Of a stretch of DNA of 64,000 bases, positions 30,926 through 41,031 are shown one piece after another; positions within the stretch are counted from its first letter, which is position 1, and each line of letters starts with the position of its first letter. A program made the translations under genes and the position numbers. The stretch lies in the NCBI GenBank assembly GCA_001724265.1, contig MEDY01000055.1, positions 113,178 through 177,177 on the forward strand. The letters are read 5' to 3'. The notes under the pieces are model-generated. The model was not told the origin of the DNA, did no database searches, and worked only from the letters and a program-made list of their open reading frames with translations. Origin of the DNA: Rhizaria sp. SCN 62-66. Its lineage: Eukaryota; Rhizaria, unplaced.

Positions 30926-32146
30926 AAGTGACGACGAAGACTGAAAAACAAGTTTTTCGATCAACAACTGTGACAAGCGACTGCTCGCGACAAGTTTTTA
31001 TTTTACTGATACTTAGCCATGCGATGTTTGTTTCATTCTTATTGTTCTCATTTGTGACTCTGATGTGATTCACTTATTGCAGACAATACAATATATCTCT
31101 TAACACACGCAATTCAACATAGGCTCTTTTTTTTACTGCCTAACACGATGATCACTGAACTTCTTTCGGCGCTTCCAACGTCTCTCGACGATTGCAGGAA
31201 TTGCCTTGCGTTGCGCGACGCTCCGTTTGAACCTATGACGCCTCAAGTCTAGAAGTGTCATTTGCAACGCGGCGTATCGCATCACCTCAGACATGCACAA
31301 CACGCACTCACATGTTCGACCTTAAGGCTGCTAGTGGTGGTGTTGAGACATGGGCTGCCGAAGATGTGCGAGCTGGCTCAACCTATCAATGATGCGAGCG
31401 ATAAAGAATGAAGAGGAATTACAGCGGAATTTTGTTTAACTTCGACTTGCAGAGATATTAATTTTCAATGTGTTGATGAGTGCGAAGTGGATTTCAAGTC
31501 ATGACAGGTGACCGACCTTTACGGTTCGTTCATGATCACTGATGTTTTGCTCACGACCCAAACGCAACATGGTTTCCTGGCGTTCTTAAGGTGTTTTCTT
31601 ATAATACACACGTAAACGTATGGCTACCGGTTTGCGACGATTAAGAAGCGTGGAAAACATTTGAGTGATAGGTTGATGCGAGGGGAGAGGGTCAGCTTAA
31701 GTGCAGTTCGTGAAACCTGATCGTTTTTACAATTGAGAATCCAGAATCAGACTCATGAAATAATGTGTGTCTTATCCCCAAATCAAAAGGCGCATGTGTG
31801 ACTTGTATTTCTTTTTTGGATCTCATGTAATTATTTACAACCACGTAATTGACAAAGTGATGATCTTCTGCAACTTAAACAAATCAGTTGTCCAAGTGCA
31901 TTGCTCCCCAGGTCACATGCTGCTCCAAAAATGAGAGTTTGTTTTCGACGGATTCAACTGTTTCTTCATTCTGGCAATAACACTCTCTAGCAACCCTGAT
32001 GGTGGCTTACACCAATCGACTCAAAAGGTCGAAACGTGCGTGTCACAAGTGGGTGGGTTCTGCATATGTTCACTGCAAAGCGCTTAGCAAAGAAGTGGCT
32101 GAGCGAAAACGAAACGGAAACATCATGTAATTATCCCCCAAGCATA
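30926..32146. other. Long convergent intergenic region
   Basis: About 1.2 kb between the TPK stop and the stop of the RHS/Crinkler-like gene. It is AT-rich with stops in all frames. A GTGATGA near 31857 resembles a C box, but no matching D box at snoRNA spacing is seen. No tRNA-like fold was found. Confidence 0.5.
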
Positions 32147-33568
32147 TCACCCACGCTTTTGAAACACTTCCAGGTAGTATTTCTCGCGCCACGACTCTTC
32201 CGGGTGCGACAGAAGCGTCCCGAACATGTGTTTCGGCCACGGGTTGATGGGGTACGCCAAGTCGATGAACGGGTTGTGGCAGTGGCGATCTTGAAAGAAC
32301 GCGCGCATCTCAATGTACTTCTGCTGCGAGGTATTTGTGTTGCAGTAGGGTACCGCGTTGTACATGTGAGTGGGGCTCACGTCTTCCGGGCGGCAAAAGC
32401 CGTAGAGCAGCCGGTGAGGGTTCCACTCCTGCAGCAGCTTGTCGGCGTCAATGCCCTCGCAGAGCGTCAGCTCAAGACGCATGGCGCGATAAGCGCTGTT
32501 CAACCGCTTCACAAACTCGCTTTCGCAGTCCGAGCTCATAAGGCAGCGCAGGTTGCCGCCCCTCTCGAAGAAGTAGAGCTCGATGTCGCTCTCAGTGATC
32601 CCGGGTTTCAGCACGCGCGCAACCGCAGCAAGCTCAACGAGGGGGAGATCGTATAGGTACAGCTTAAGATAGTGGTGCGGCGAGTTGGCGGGATTGTAGT
32701 TTTTTTCGTTTGGCAGCGTCGGGATAACAGTGCACCATGCAGGCATCTGCACATGAAACTCGTCTTTCCGCAGCTGCAGCGGCGAGTAGAAGTAGAGCGC
32801 CTCCGGGCTCGCGACAACATCTTTGAGGTGGCTGGCCTTGCCCATGTCGCGCTCCTTGGCGTCGTAAACCTCGACGTCGCCAGTGCCGCCCGGCACGTAC
32901 ACAACGCGCCTGTTTGCGAGCTCGGCCACGACCGGCGTGCCCTGGGCGATGAACTGCAGGATGCAGAAGTTGAGCGCAGCGGACTTGCCGCGGCCCTCAA
33001 TGCCGTGGACAAGCGCGCCGCGAAAGTCAGCACGAGGCTCGAGCTCCGAGGGCAGCTTCGGATAACGCGGAGACTTGTATTGTTTCTTGCAGGCTTCAGC
33101 GTGTTTTTCGCGGAGCTTCTCAGCGTCCAGGGCCGCATTGTCGATGACAGCGCGGATAGCTTCGTTCGCGCGCCATGGAGCGACGTCTTCGGTCTTGATC
33201 GACTCGTGCAGCGCGCTGAGATGGGTCATGAGGGTGAACGTCTGATTGGTCGCGGCGAGCGTGGCGCCCGGGGGCGCCTCGGGAAAGCAGGCGAGCGGCG
33301 TCAAACCGCCCTCGGGGAGCGTGCAGGTCGCCACGTAACTGTCGGGTGGAAACCCAGTCGGGATCTTGAGCTGTCCCGAGCGAACGGCATCGACCGTGAC
33401 TTGGATGCCGGTCTTCCACTCCTCTAATGTACGAGACTGAGGGCCCTTTGGGGGAGGTGTTTGTTGAGTTGAGAGGCACGCTGCAGTGACGCGTACCAAA
33501 GAGGTCGACAACGTGTCAAAGGACAAACGTGCGGCGCCATTTTTAGCAAGGCTCAAAAGCCTAAACAT
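32147..33568 (-). CDS. RHS/Crinkler-like P-loop ATPase
   Basis: Intronless. I chose the ATG at 33568 (473 residues) because it begins a basic, Ser/Leu-rich stretch like a mitochondrial presequence (MFRLLSLAKNGAARLSF). The open frame extends to an ATG at 33715. Residues about 185-195 hold a textbook Walker A, GIEGRGKS. At about 285-295 a PAWCTVIPTLPNEKNYNPA segment resembles the SSPNEKN signature of retrotransposon hot spot (RHS) proteins. A following ESDIELYFFERGGNLRCLM block resembles the 'VGPIPRYIF' element shared by RHS and Crinkler (CR-type) proteins. These families have a STAND-like ATPase core and are found in trypanosomatids, oomycetes, chytrids and other protists. No nuclease or kinase domain is visible next to the ATPase. 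The function is unknown; the family assignment is by motif order and moderately confident. Confidence 0.6.
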   Translation of the reverse strand: MFRLLSLAKNGAARLSFDTLSTSLVRVTAACLSTQQTPPPKGPQSRTLEEWKTGIQVTVDAVRSGQLKIPTGFPPDSYVATCTLPEGGLTPLACFPEAPPGATLAATNQTFTLMTHLSALHESIKTEDVAPWRANEAIRAVIDNAALDAEKLREKHAEACKKQYKSPRYPKLPSELEPRADFRGALVHGIEGRGKSAALNFCILQFIAQGTPVVAELANRRVVYVPGGTGDVEVYDAKERDMGKASHLKDVVASPEALYFYSPLQLRKDEFHVQMPAWCTVIPTLPNEKNYNPANSPHHYLKLYLYDLPLVELAAVARVLKPGITESDIELYFFERGGNLRCLMSSDCESEFVKRLNSAYRAMRLELTLCEGIDADKLLQEWNPHRLLYGFCRPEDVSPTHMYNAVPYCNTNTSQQKYIEMRAFFQDRHCHNPFIDLAYPINPWPKHMFGTLLSHPEESWREKYYLEVFQKRG

Positions 33569-35166
33569 AGCGACAAACTGCAAGGCAGAGGCAAATGTTG
33601 TGCGAACGAAAGAAGGCGAACAAGGGTGATGAACAGGTGTATGTCGAGTGCATGAGTCGCAACTTGCACCCAAAAACAGCACGTATAAAAGTGATAACTT
33701 AGAGTTTGAATTCACTGATAGTGTTGCAAATTTTCCATACTATTAAGAAATAACAATTAGAGTGCTTCAACGAGATTTTATGCTGCGCGTAAAGCGATCT
33801 CATGTCATGCGTCCCTGGGTCGATGGTTCCCTGGTTCCATAGTCATCACGTCAAGTTGCTGTGACCACTGGTGACATGAAATCTAAAAACTAAGAGTTAT
33901 GATTACGGATATTAACAGAGATGTTGCGAGGTGCGTTATTGGCGGGATGAAATGTTGACGTAAGTGTAATTTTGTCTATCTTGTGTCAGAAGTCACATGA
34001 CTGTTACACGTATCTCGTTGTGTGCCAGTCATTCCTGCATTGTGTCATTCCTGCACTGATCGATATGCGACGATTTCTTGTGATAGTGTCTGAATAATGA
34101 TATTTGTGTATAATCGCACAATGGCGAGGCGTACTAGTTAGACTGGGGTGGTGAAGGTGGTCGTGGGGATGTAAGTGTGAATGCAAGTGTCATACATGAA
34201 AAAGCAATTGAGAACAGAGTCTCAAACTCAATCTCGTTCTCACACAAATCGTGAAGTGCAAATCTCAAAGCAAGCATAAAGAGCGTAGCGAAGAGCACAA
34301 CAACGTGAAAAGCAAGATCTAGAAGCGGAGACCGATGAGATGCAGACGACCGAGACATTTTGGGAGTGCGCTGTACTGATCAGTGTGATATCGTGTAAGT
34401 GAGTGTCGCTATCAATGTTATAAATGCAACTGAGAGTAGACGTGTTGGAATCAAAGCATGTGAACGGACTGAGAGTAATGCAACAGCTATGTCGTCATCG
34501 ATGAGGTGAAGCAGGCAGTTGCAACACGCCAAAGAGAAATAGCAACAAACAGCTGCAGACATACACGCCCAGAGTGGTATGTACTCAAGCTAAGTCAACT
34601 CACACCTGCATCAAACCCACAAATACAAACAAGCACAAAGAAACCGAATAGCAACAAAGCAGTCGACAGCGCTCCATAGCAAACAGCAAGGCTGACACAC
34701 AAAAGCGTGTGGCAAAAAAAGCAACAGTCTCGCTTTTAAATTGCCTCTCTCTGCTCGGGCGAATAACTCTGCCTCAACATGTGTGGTGCTGTTATAATCA
34801 ATGTTGTTATCGTCTGTTCTTAAAACAACGACAAGCAACGATGATGATGAACATGAGACGGACCAAACGACACCAAAAAAAAATATTACAGAAAGCAAAC
34901 GAAAAAAGAACTAAGAGAACGAGGAAAAACAAAAAAGAAGATAGAATTTACATGATATGGACCGGAAATTCGAAGGTGAACGAAAATAAAAAAACAAGAA
35001 GATTATTACATATCAGCATAATAATAATAATTCGCGCAACTGATGACTTGTTTAGCGCTATCGCTGCTGACTGCAGCATCTGCACAGCGACACAGCTTAG
35101 CTCTCAAAGAGCTCCCTCGAACGAACTGACTGACATAGGACTGGTGAGCACGAGTAGCCAGCGGAC
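33569..35166. other. Long gene-poor region with one weak small reading frame
   Basis: About 1.6 kb upstream of the RHS/Crinkler-like gene and downstream of the four-TM gene. The GC content is intermediate, and 34590-35030 is strongly purine-rich on the plus strand. A minus-strand frame at 34358-34134 would encode a 74-residue peptide with two hydrophobic segments (LLDLAFHVVVLFATLFMLAL and FETLFSIAFSCMTLAF). Its third codon positions lack the GC bias of real genes here, so I do not call it. Confidence 0.4.
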
Positions 35167-36787
35167 TTAGGGGCCGATGAAGAACTTGTGCCGCCAGAGC
35201 TGCTCCATGGCGAGCCCGACGCACTCGAAGGAAATGCAGCACACGCAGTCGATGAGGCAGCTCGTGCAGTTGCAGCAGCAGCCGACGATGTTCTCCTTGT
35301 TCATGTGCGGCTTAAAGCACCCCGTGCACCAGCGCGGCCGCGCGCGGTCGCGGCACGCCTTGCAGTCAAGCCCCAGCGGGAAGTGGATGCTGCTGTCACC
35401 CGCGGCGCGGTAGATGTTGCCTCGCAGCGGCTGTCGCGCGCGGAACCACGTGCCCACGACCGCAGTCAGCACATGCACCGCGAGGAGCGCGATGGTGAGT
35501 ACGAAACCCTGTGAGAAAAAAGCGTACTTGGTGCCCGCGTTGGTGAGCGCCTTTGCGCACGAGGACTCGTACTTGGACCAGATGTAGAACAAGTACGCGG
35601 CTGATAGCAGCCCGAATATCCACACGATTTGGGATAAAACGCCCCATATCTTCGAGTACACGACCATGGTCTTCTGGAAGCACGACAGTCGCTCAAAGTC
35701 CGAAAAGTGTAGCGACTTGGTCGAGGCCATGGCGATCGCGTAGAGGATCTCGAGGCCGACGAAGATTCCGAACACGGCGGCGGCGTACTTAAAGGCCGTC
35801 TTGTACTCAGTGTTAGGCTTGGCGGGGCACGTGTCGGTGGCGATGCACTGCGCGTTGAAGTCGGGGATGCACGTGATGTCCGTGGCGTTGATCTGCGAGA
35901 CGATGCAGCCCGCGGTGTCGAATTGGAGCGGGAAGTCGGTGCGGCAGCGCACATTGCAGGCGTCGGAGCCGGCGGTCGAGACGCAGCGCACCGTGGCGTT
36001 GGTGAATAGGCAGTTGCCCTCGAAGGTGTTGCAGGGCCGGAGATCAAAGTCGCCGGTGACGTTGCGGACGCATAGCGCGAGCAGGATGATGTAGATGATC
36101 ATCTTGACGACGGCGTAAATCATGGCGTTGAACTCGTAGGAACCGGTGCAGGGCCCGCCGTACACGTGGGGGTACTCCTGCTCCTTCATGCGCTGCGTGT
36201 CCTTGTCCATCTCGCGGCGGCGCTTCTCCTCGCGCAGACGGTGCAGCTTCTCCAGCATCGCGGGCGACAGGTCGTCGTCGTAGCCGCCGTCGCCCATCAT
36301 CTCGGTCGTGATGGCGTTCTCGTCGTGGGCGTTGTTGCGGCCCAGCGTCGCCGAGGCCGACACCATCGGGGGCGGCGCGCGCGACGACGTCGAGGAGCCG
36401 GCGTCGCGGCCGCCGGAGGACCTGTGACGCAGCAGAAGCGAATGCATACACAATAGTGGACATCGAGAGAAAGAGGGAAAGAAACAGATTCAAGGACGGT
36501 CGTGAGAATGAAGAGGCAGATACAAGAGTGAGATATGAAATGTAAAGAAACGGAGGACAGTAAATAGCAAAATTGAGCCATGAAATGCAGCGTGCACAAA
36601 CGAATATCGCTGTTGGAGCAAAGGAGCGAACGTACTGTTGCTTGTTTTCGATGTCGCCGCCATCGTCCGAGTCGGAGTCGGAGTCGTCGCGACGGCGGCG
36701 ACGGCGGCGGTCGCCGGAGCGGCCGCCGCCAGTGTTTTCCATCGCCACAGAGCCGGACGAGGCAGCTCCGCTCTGGCCTTGGCCCAT
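35167..36787 (-). CDS. Four-transmembrane Cys-rich protein with N-myristoylation signal
   Basis: Two exons, 36787-36636 and 36421-35167, joined in phase 2 (donor GTACGT, acceptor CACAG), encode 468 residues. The N terminus MGQGQS fits the myristoylation rule (Gly2, Ser6). It is followed by a run of seven Arg and an acidic Ser/Asp segment, so it should lie on the cytosolic side. Four hydrophobic segments are visible, around FNAMIYAVVKMIIYIILLAL, YAAAVFGIFVGLEILYAIAM, WGVLSQIVWIFGLLSAAYLF and FVLTIALLAVHVLTAVV. Between the first two lies a roughly 100-residue loop with at least nine Cys and potential N-glycosylation sites (NVT, NAT), which looks luminal. The C-terminal tail is Cys-rich (GCCCNCTSCLIDCVCC), possibly palmitoylated or metal-binding. 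I do not recognise the family; the membrane topology is predicted only. Confidence 0.82.
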
Positions 36788-37185
36788 AGTGAGCCTAACA
36801 GTGCGGGCGGAGCAAGACAGGAAGCAAGCAAGGGAGGAAGGAAGAGTTGGATATCCAATGCAGTAGATGGGACTGGTGAGCAAGGGATATCACGCGACAA
36901 TCAGCGCCACAAGGGCTGGAATAAGAAAAATAACAGTAAAAAGCATGTATAAAACTTCGAAAGTCCTAATGAACATTGCATGTCGACTCCTCGACGCGCT
37001 TGAACCTCGCTATTTCGTCTCCTTTCGTCCTCTCGCGCCCAGCAAACTTTCGAAGCCAGCCTCGGTTCGCGAAAAACCCGGCGACCGCCGACCGAAAGGA
37101 AGGAGTGAGCTGATGAAAATTGCAACTGCCTAGACTCGTGAGGACCGTCAACGATCGTGATTGGTGCGTGTAACAAAACACCACG
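36788..37185. other. Bidirectional promoter region
   Basis: Spacer between the divergent starts of the four-TM gene and the small secreted protein. The middle is AT-rich. No recognised element. Confidence 0.5.
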
Positions 37186-37670
37186 ATGCAATTGTTTGCA
37201 GTTTTTCTTCTCATGTGCGCCCTGTGCGGTTTCGCCCTAGTACGTCCCATCTCCTTCCACCCCTCAACACCCTGTCACATGACTCGTTTTCCCAGCTCTC
37301 GCTCACCTCGCTCTTCGTCTGTTCGTCCTTCTCCTGCCTTCCCGCACAGGCCACGTCCGCCCCGTACGAAGCTGTGTACACGATGCCCTGGTGGGCGGCG
37401 ATGTACCCCTCGGAGCAGCTCGAGCTGGTCATGGACATCAACGAGCTCACTGCCTCGACGGTGGGCTCCACGGCGCCGCCCGTCGCGCCCGGTTACGCCC
37501 CGCCCAGCGCCGAGACCGTGCTGATGCCCTACCAGGGCGGCGGCATGGGCACCGTGCTGCTCGAGGACGCGCCCGAGCCCCCCGCGGGCGCGCCCCCGGA
37601 GCACGTCATCGGGCTGGACGAGCTGGCCGAGATGGTCGAGCAGAGCACGCACAACACCGTGCTCGGCTGA
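37186..37670 (+). CDS. Small secreted or endomembrane protein, unknown family
   Basis: Two exons, 37186-37239 and 37350-37670, joined in phase 0 (GTACGT/CACAG), encode 124 residues. The first exon encodes exactly a signal peptide core (MQLFAVFLLMCALCGFAL), and cleavage is plausible just after the splice junction, near ATSAP. The mature part of about 105 residues is acidic and Pro/Ala-rich, has no Cys, and contains an aromatic patch YTMPWWAAMY and a C-terminal helix LDELAEMVEQ. There is no second hydrophobic segment, so it should be soluble and lumenal or secreted. The gene is divergently placed from the four-TM protein, with about 400 bp between the start codons. I cannot assign a family. Reality is supported by the coding-like composition, clean splice sites and the signal peptide. 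Confidence 0.72.
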
Positions 37671-38239
37671 GGAGCGCGACTGCCCGTAATGATATACCAC
37701 GCAACCACTTGCTATCACAGCGCGGTGTGCTGTATCAAGGGTCAAGAGAGTGAGCTGGAATCCTTATATGTGTCTGTGACAGCATCAGGGAAGCGGAAGA
37801 GGCATGAGGGCCAGTGCCAGCGCGAGTGACAGAACACTACGCTTATATGCACTTTAACAACATGCCTCGCTACAATAGACCTCAATTTTTGATAGACCAC
37901 ACTATTTTAAATTGCATACTATGAAAATGCAATAATGACATATTGTTTTATTAATATAGACTCTGTGAAAGCTTTCGTGGTGAGTTGCAGTGTCCAACGC
38001 GTGCAACTGCGACCAAGGACCACGAATCGAATCTCGAACTTGTGAAGCGCATCTGGTGCGGCACAGTGTCGCCGTCTAGAATGATGGCGTTTAATGACCC
38101 GAATTATCTAAGTGTTTTGTTTTTATAATTTAAATTAGATTGTCACGTTTTGTCTTTATAGCGTGTCTTGATCTCGTTTTTCCCCACTGGCCCCCTTTCC
38201 ACGTCAGCCATCTTTCCCCCAACTCCCGACATCCAACTC
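37671..38239. other. Intergenic upstream of the SNARE gene
   Basis: AT-rich between 37840 and 38160, then a pyrimidine-rich run leading into the SNARE start codon. It holds the 3' UTR of the secreted-protein gene. No gene seen. Confidence 0.5.
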
Positions 38240-39079
38240 ATGCCTATTGCGCCCCTCTCGTCTCCTGACACGCATCCTCCAGGAATGCATCCATTTTCGC
38301 AAACCGCTGGTGGTGCTAGCTCTGGTTTGGGAGGTTACCCCTCTCAGCAGCAGTCGCAGCAGCCTCCGCAGCAGCCGTCTCAGCGGCAGCAGCAGCAGCA
38401 GCAGCAGCAGCAGCGGCCGGGCCAGCCGGGCCAAGGCCCCTTCCCGGCCAGCGCTGCCTCTGCTCTTGCTGCCAGCGCCGCTGTGTCCGCACACCCTTTT
38501 GGTGCGTTTGGCGGCTCCGCTTCCGCTTCAGGCCACCCCCAGCCCCCCTTCGGCGCCGCTGCCGGTAACAGCAGCTACAACAGCAACTTCACGAGCAGCA
38601 GCAGCAGCAGCAGTCGCGATAAGAGCTCCACCGACCCCGGCGCGAGTGCCGTTGCCGCCGTGCTGTCGGCCCCCGCGCACCCACCCCAGCCCGCCTCGGT
38701 CCCGCCCGTCTACGGCAGCGGCTACGGCGGCTACGGCGGAGGCTACGGCGGGGACACGACAAGCGCCAGCGCTAGCTCCAGTGCCAGCTCTTCAGCGTCG
38801 CCGTTTTCCTCGCACGAGATGAGCGCCCTGTACAACAACAACGTTTACGGCAGCGGTAACACTCACAGCGCGGGTGTGTACGGCCAATACGGCTCTTCGG
38901 CCAGCGCTGCGACTGCGGCCCACGGCTTCGGCGGCGGCAGCAGCGACGCGTATATCAACGCCGCGCCCTTCGGCTCCTCGGCGCACTTCGGAGCCGATCC
39001 CGCGTCTTCTGTCGGCGCTCTGAACCCCCCGTTTGGTGGTGGCGCCGCCGCCGCACCGTTTGGCTCTGCTGCTTCATAT

Positions 39080-39123
<44 letters not shown>

Positions 39124-40722
39124 TAACCCACAGCAACACGCATCCGTGCTCGGCGCTGGCCTCGGCCTTACTAGCCCCGGTGTCAGCACCCTCAGCACCG
39201 GCGCCGGCGCTGGTCTTGGTGGCAGCGTGACGGGGCAGAGCGTGGGCGCGCTGATCAAGGCCGCGATGTCGCGGTCTGCCAGCTTAGAGCAGGCGCTGAC
39301 GCAGTGGGAGCGGGAGAGGCTCACCGTCACCGGCGCCGGCGGCAACGCGGCGCAGTTTGACGACGACGAGGAGGAGGGCGGCAACGCGCGCGCCGGCAAC
39401 GCAAACAACACGGGCGATGGGTTCGCGCTGAGCCACCGCGCCGGCGCGGGTAGCCATAGTAGCAAGGCGGGGAAGCCGCCGCATAGCGACCGTGCGCAGG
39501 ACCCCGAGTACTGGGAGGAGGAGATGCGCAAGCACGCCGCGCTGCTGGCCGCTGTAGGGGAGCTGGACATCGCAGTCGAGACGGCCGCCCGGGCCGCCAC
39601 GCAGACGCCGGAGCCCTACGCGAACAGGTGCGTCGAAGGTGATCTTGACATATATCACGAAATTGAACGATTGATGTGAGATTCGACGCGAACTTATACT
39701 CGTATTTTGCGTGTAAATTATTTTTTTTTTACAACGATGATTTGACGACGAAAATGTATCACCTTGAACAACGATATACTTAACACGATTATTTGTTGTT
39801 GTTTTTTAATTTGTTTTGTTCCTATCTTAGCCGCATCGAGTCTCTGCGAGAGACTGTGCGCGACGTCCGTGCTGAGCTCGCACGGTACTCGCGGTCCGCG
39901 GCTGAGGCGCGGCGCAAGCTGGCCGTCAACAAGGCCCTCGTTGGTGGCTACAAGGGCACGCATAGCGCGGAGACAGACGTACGCTGACGACAAACATGTA
40001 ATCGTGTTATGCAAGTCTATAAAGTGTTGTAATTGCATTGTATTTGAATTATATGAGACGATTGAATATAATCGTGATCTATTTTGTGTTTTCCGTACTC
40101 TTGATCTTATTTCAATATCTGTGTTCTGTTGTGTCTCTTCTGTTTTGTCATTCCGCATCACGACAATTGCGCATCACAACACACCAGTCCGCGATCGCGC
40201 AGCTGGCCCGCGAGCGCGACGGGCTTAAGTCGGTCGGCAGCGCGCTGGACGACATTGTGGGCGTGGCCCGCAACTCGCTCGCCTCGCTGCACCGCCAGAG
40301 GGACATCTTCCAAGGTACGTGTCATTCGAAATAACATACTGAAGCACCACGACACGCATTTTACGCATGGCGTCCGCACATCTCATTTTTTTTCTTCTGC
40401 TCTTTATTGCCTCGACTTGCTTGCTTGTTTGTCAACTTGAAAACACTTGTCGCATTCAGGCGTGCACCGCAAGGTCATCGGCGTGGCCGCGTCGCTGGGC
40501 GTGTCGCAACAGGTGCTGCGCAAAATTGAGCGCAAAGAGAACCTCAACGCGATTCTGACCTACGGCTGCATGGTCCTCACGGTGATCATTATCATCGTAT
40601 TTTATAAGGTCTGGACGGCGAGCCCCGCTGCGATCGCGGTCGACATGGCCGCCGCCGTGAAGGCCGCGGCGGCCGAGGGCATCGGGAGCGTCGCGCCAGT
40701 GCCCGTCGGCGACTGGGACTGA
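38240..40722 (+). CDS. Membrin/Bos1-like Qb-SNARE with long low-complexity N-terminal extension
   Basis: Four exons, 38240-39627, 39831-39978, 40188-40314 and 40460-40722, encode about 641 residues. Donors are GTGCGT, GTACGC and GTACGT; phases are 2, 0 and 1. Residues 1 to about 400 are Gln/Ser/Gly/Ala-rich with tracts of 9 and 14 consecutive CAG-encoded Gln. The rest is a compact SNARE: an N-terminal helical bundle (from DPEYWEEEMRKHAALL on), then a SNARE helix with LDDIVGVARNSLASLHRQRD, whose Gln fits the zero layer. Next come VHRKVIGVAASLGVSQQVLR and a C-terminal anchor LTYGCMVLTVIIIIVFYKVW. The VxxxxGxS-LRxIER pattern before the anchor matches GOSR2/membrin and yeast Bos1, the Qb-SNAREs of ER-Golgi fusion. 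Membrins are normally about 210-250 residues. The start at 38240 is the first in-frame ATG; 38285 is an alternative. The SNARE call is strong; the subclass is moderately strong. Confidence 0.82.
39080..39121 (+). repeat. Pure (CAG)14 microsatellite encoding poly-Gln
   Basis: Fourteen uninterrupted CAG codons lie in exon 1 of the membrin-like SNARE gene. A shorter pure tract of nine CAG lies at 38387-38413 in the same exon. Pure repeats of this length are prone to slippage, so length variation between strains is expected. Confidence 0.95.
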
Positions 40723-41031
40723 GCGAGAAACAAGAATATGTTGGTGTAAACAACAATACTCAACCGCGCACATGATATCTCAGTGAGTAATTTGTGAAAT
40801 ATCTTATCTTGTGTTGTTCTGTATCTGCACATACTCACGATAGCCAGGAGCTAAGGCCATAGTTCAAATAAATAAACTACGGACAACATTTGAGGAGTTC
40901 TCTAAGAGAATAGTCACAAAGTATGTGTATTATACTGCGATTTGAATATCATAATAACCTATATTTTCTACAAAGAAAGAATCCCCCATCACATCACAGA
41001 CCTACCCTAGCCTACAGTCCCGTTCACTCGC
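40723..41031. other. Convergent 3' ends of SNARE and AP-4 epsilon genes
   Basis: An AATAAATAAA near 40867-40876 on the plus strand is a candidate polyadenylation signal for the SNARE gene, about 145 bp past its stop. Nothing else is visible. Confidence 0.45.

Noticed and set aside
31850-31870. GTGATGA resembling a snoRNA C box
   Set aside because: No CTGA D box at suitable spacing and no closing stem.
34134-34358. 74-residue minus-strand frame with two hydrophobic segments
   Set aside because: Third codon positions do not show the GC bias of the accepted genes, and no splice sites or homology support it. Kept only as a remark in the region entry.
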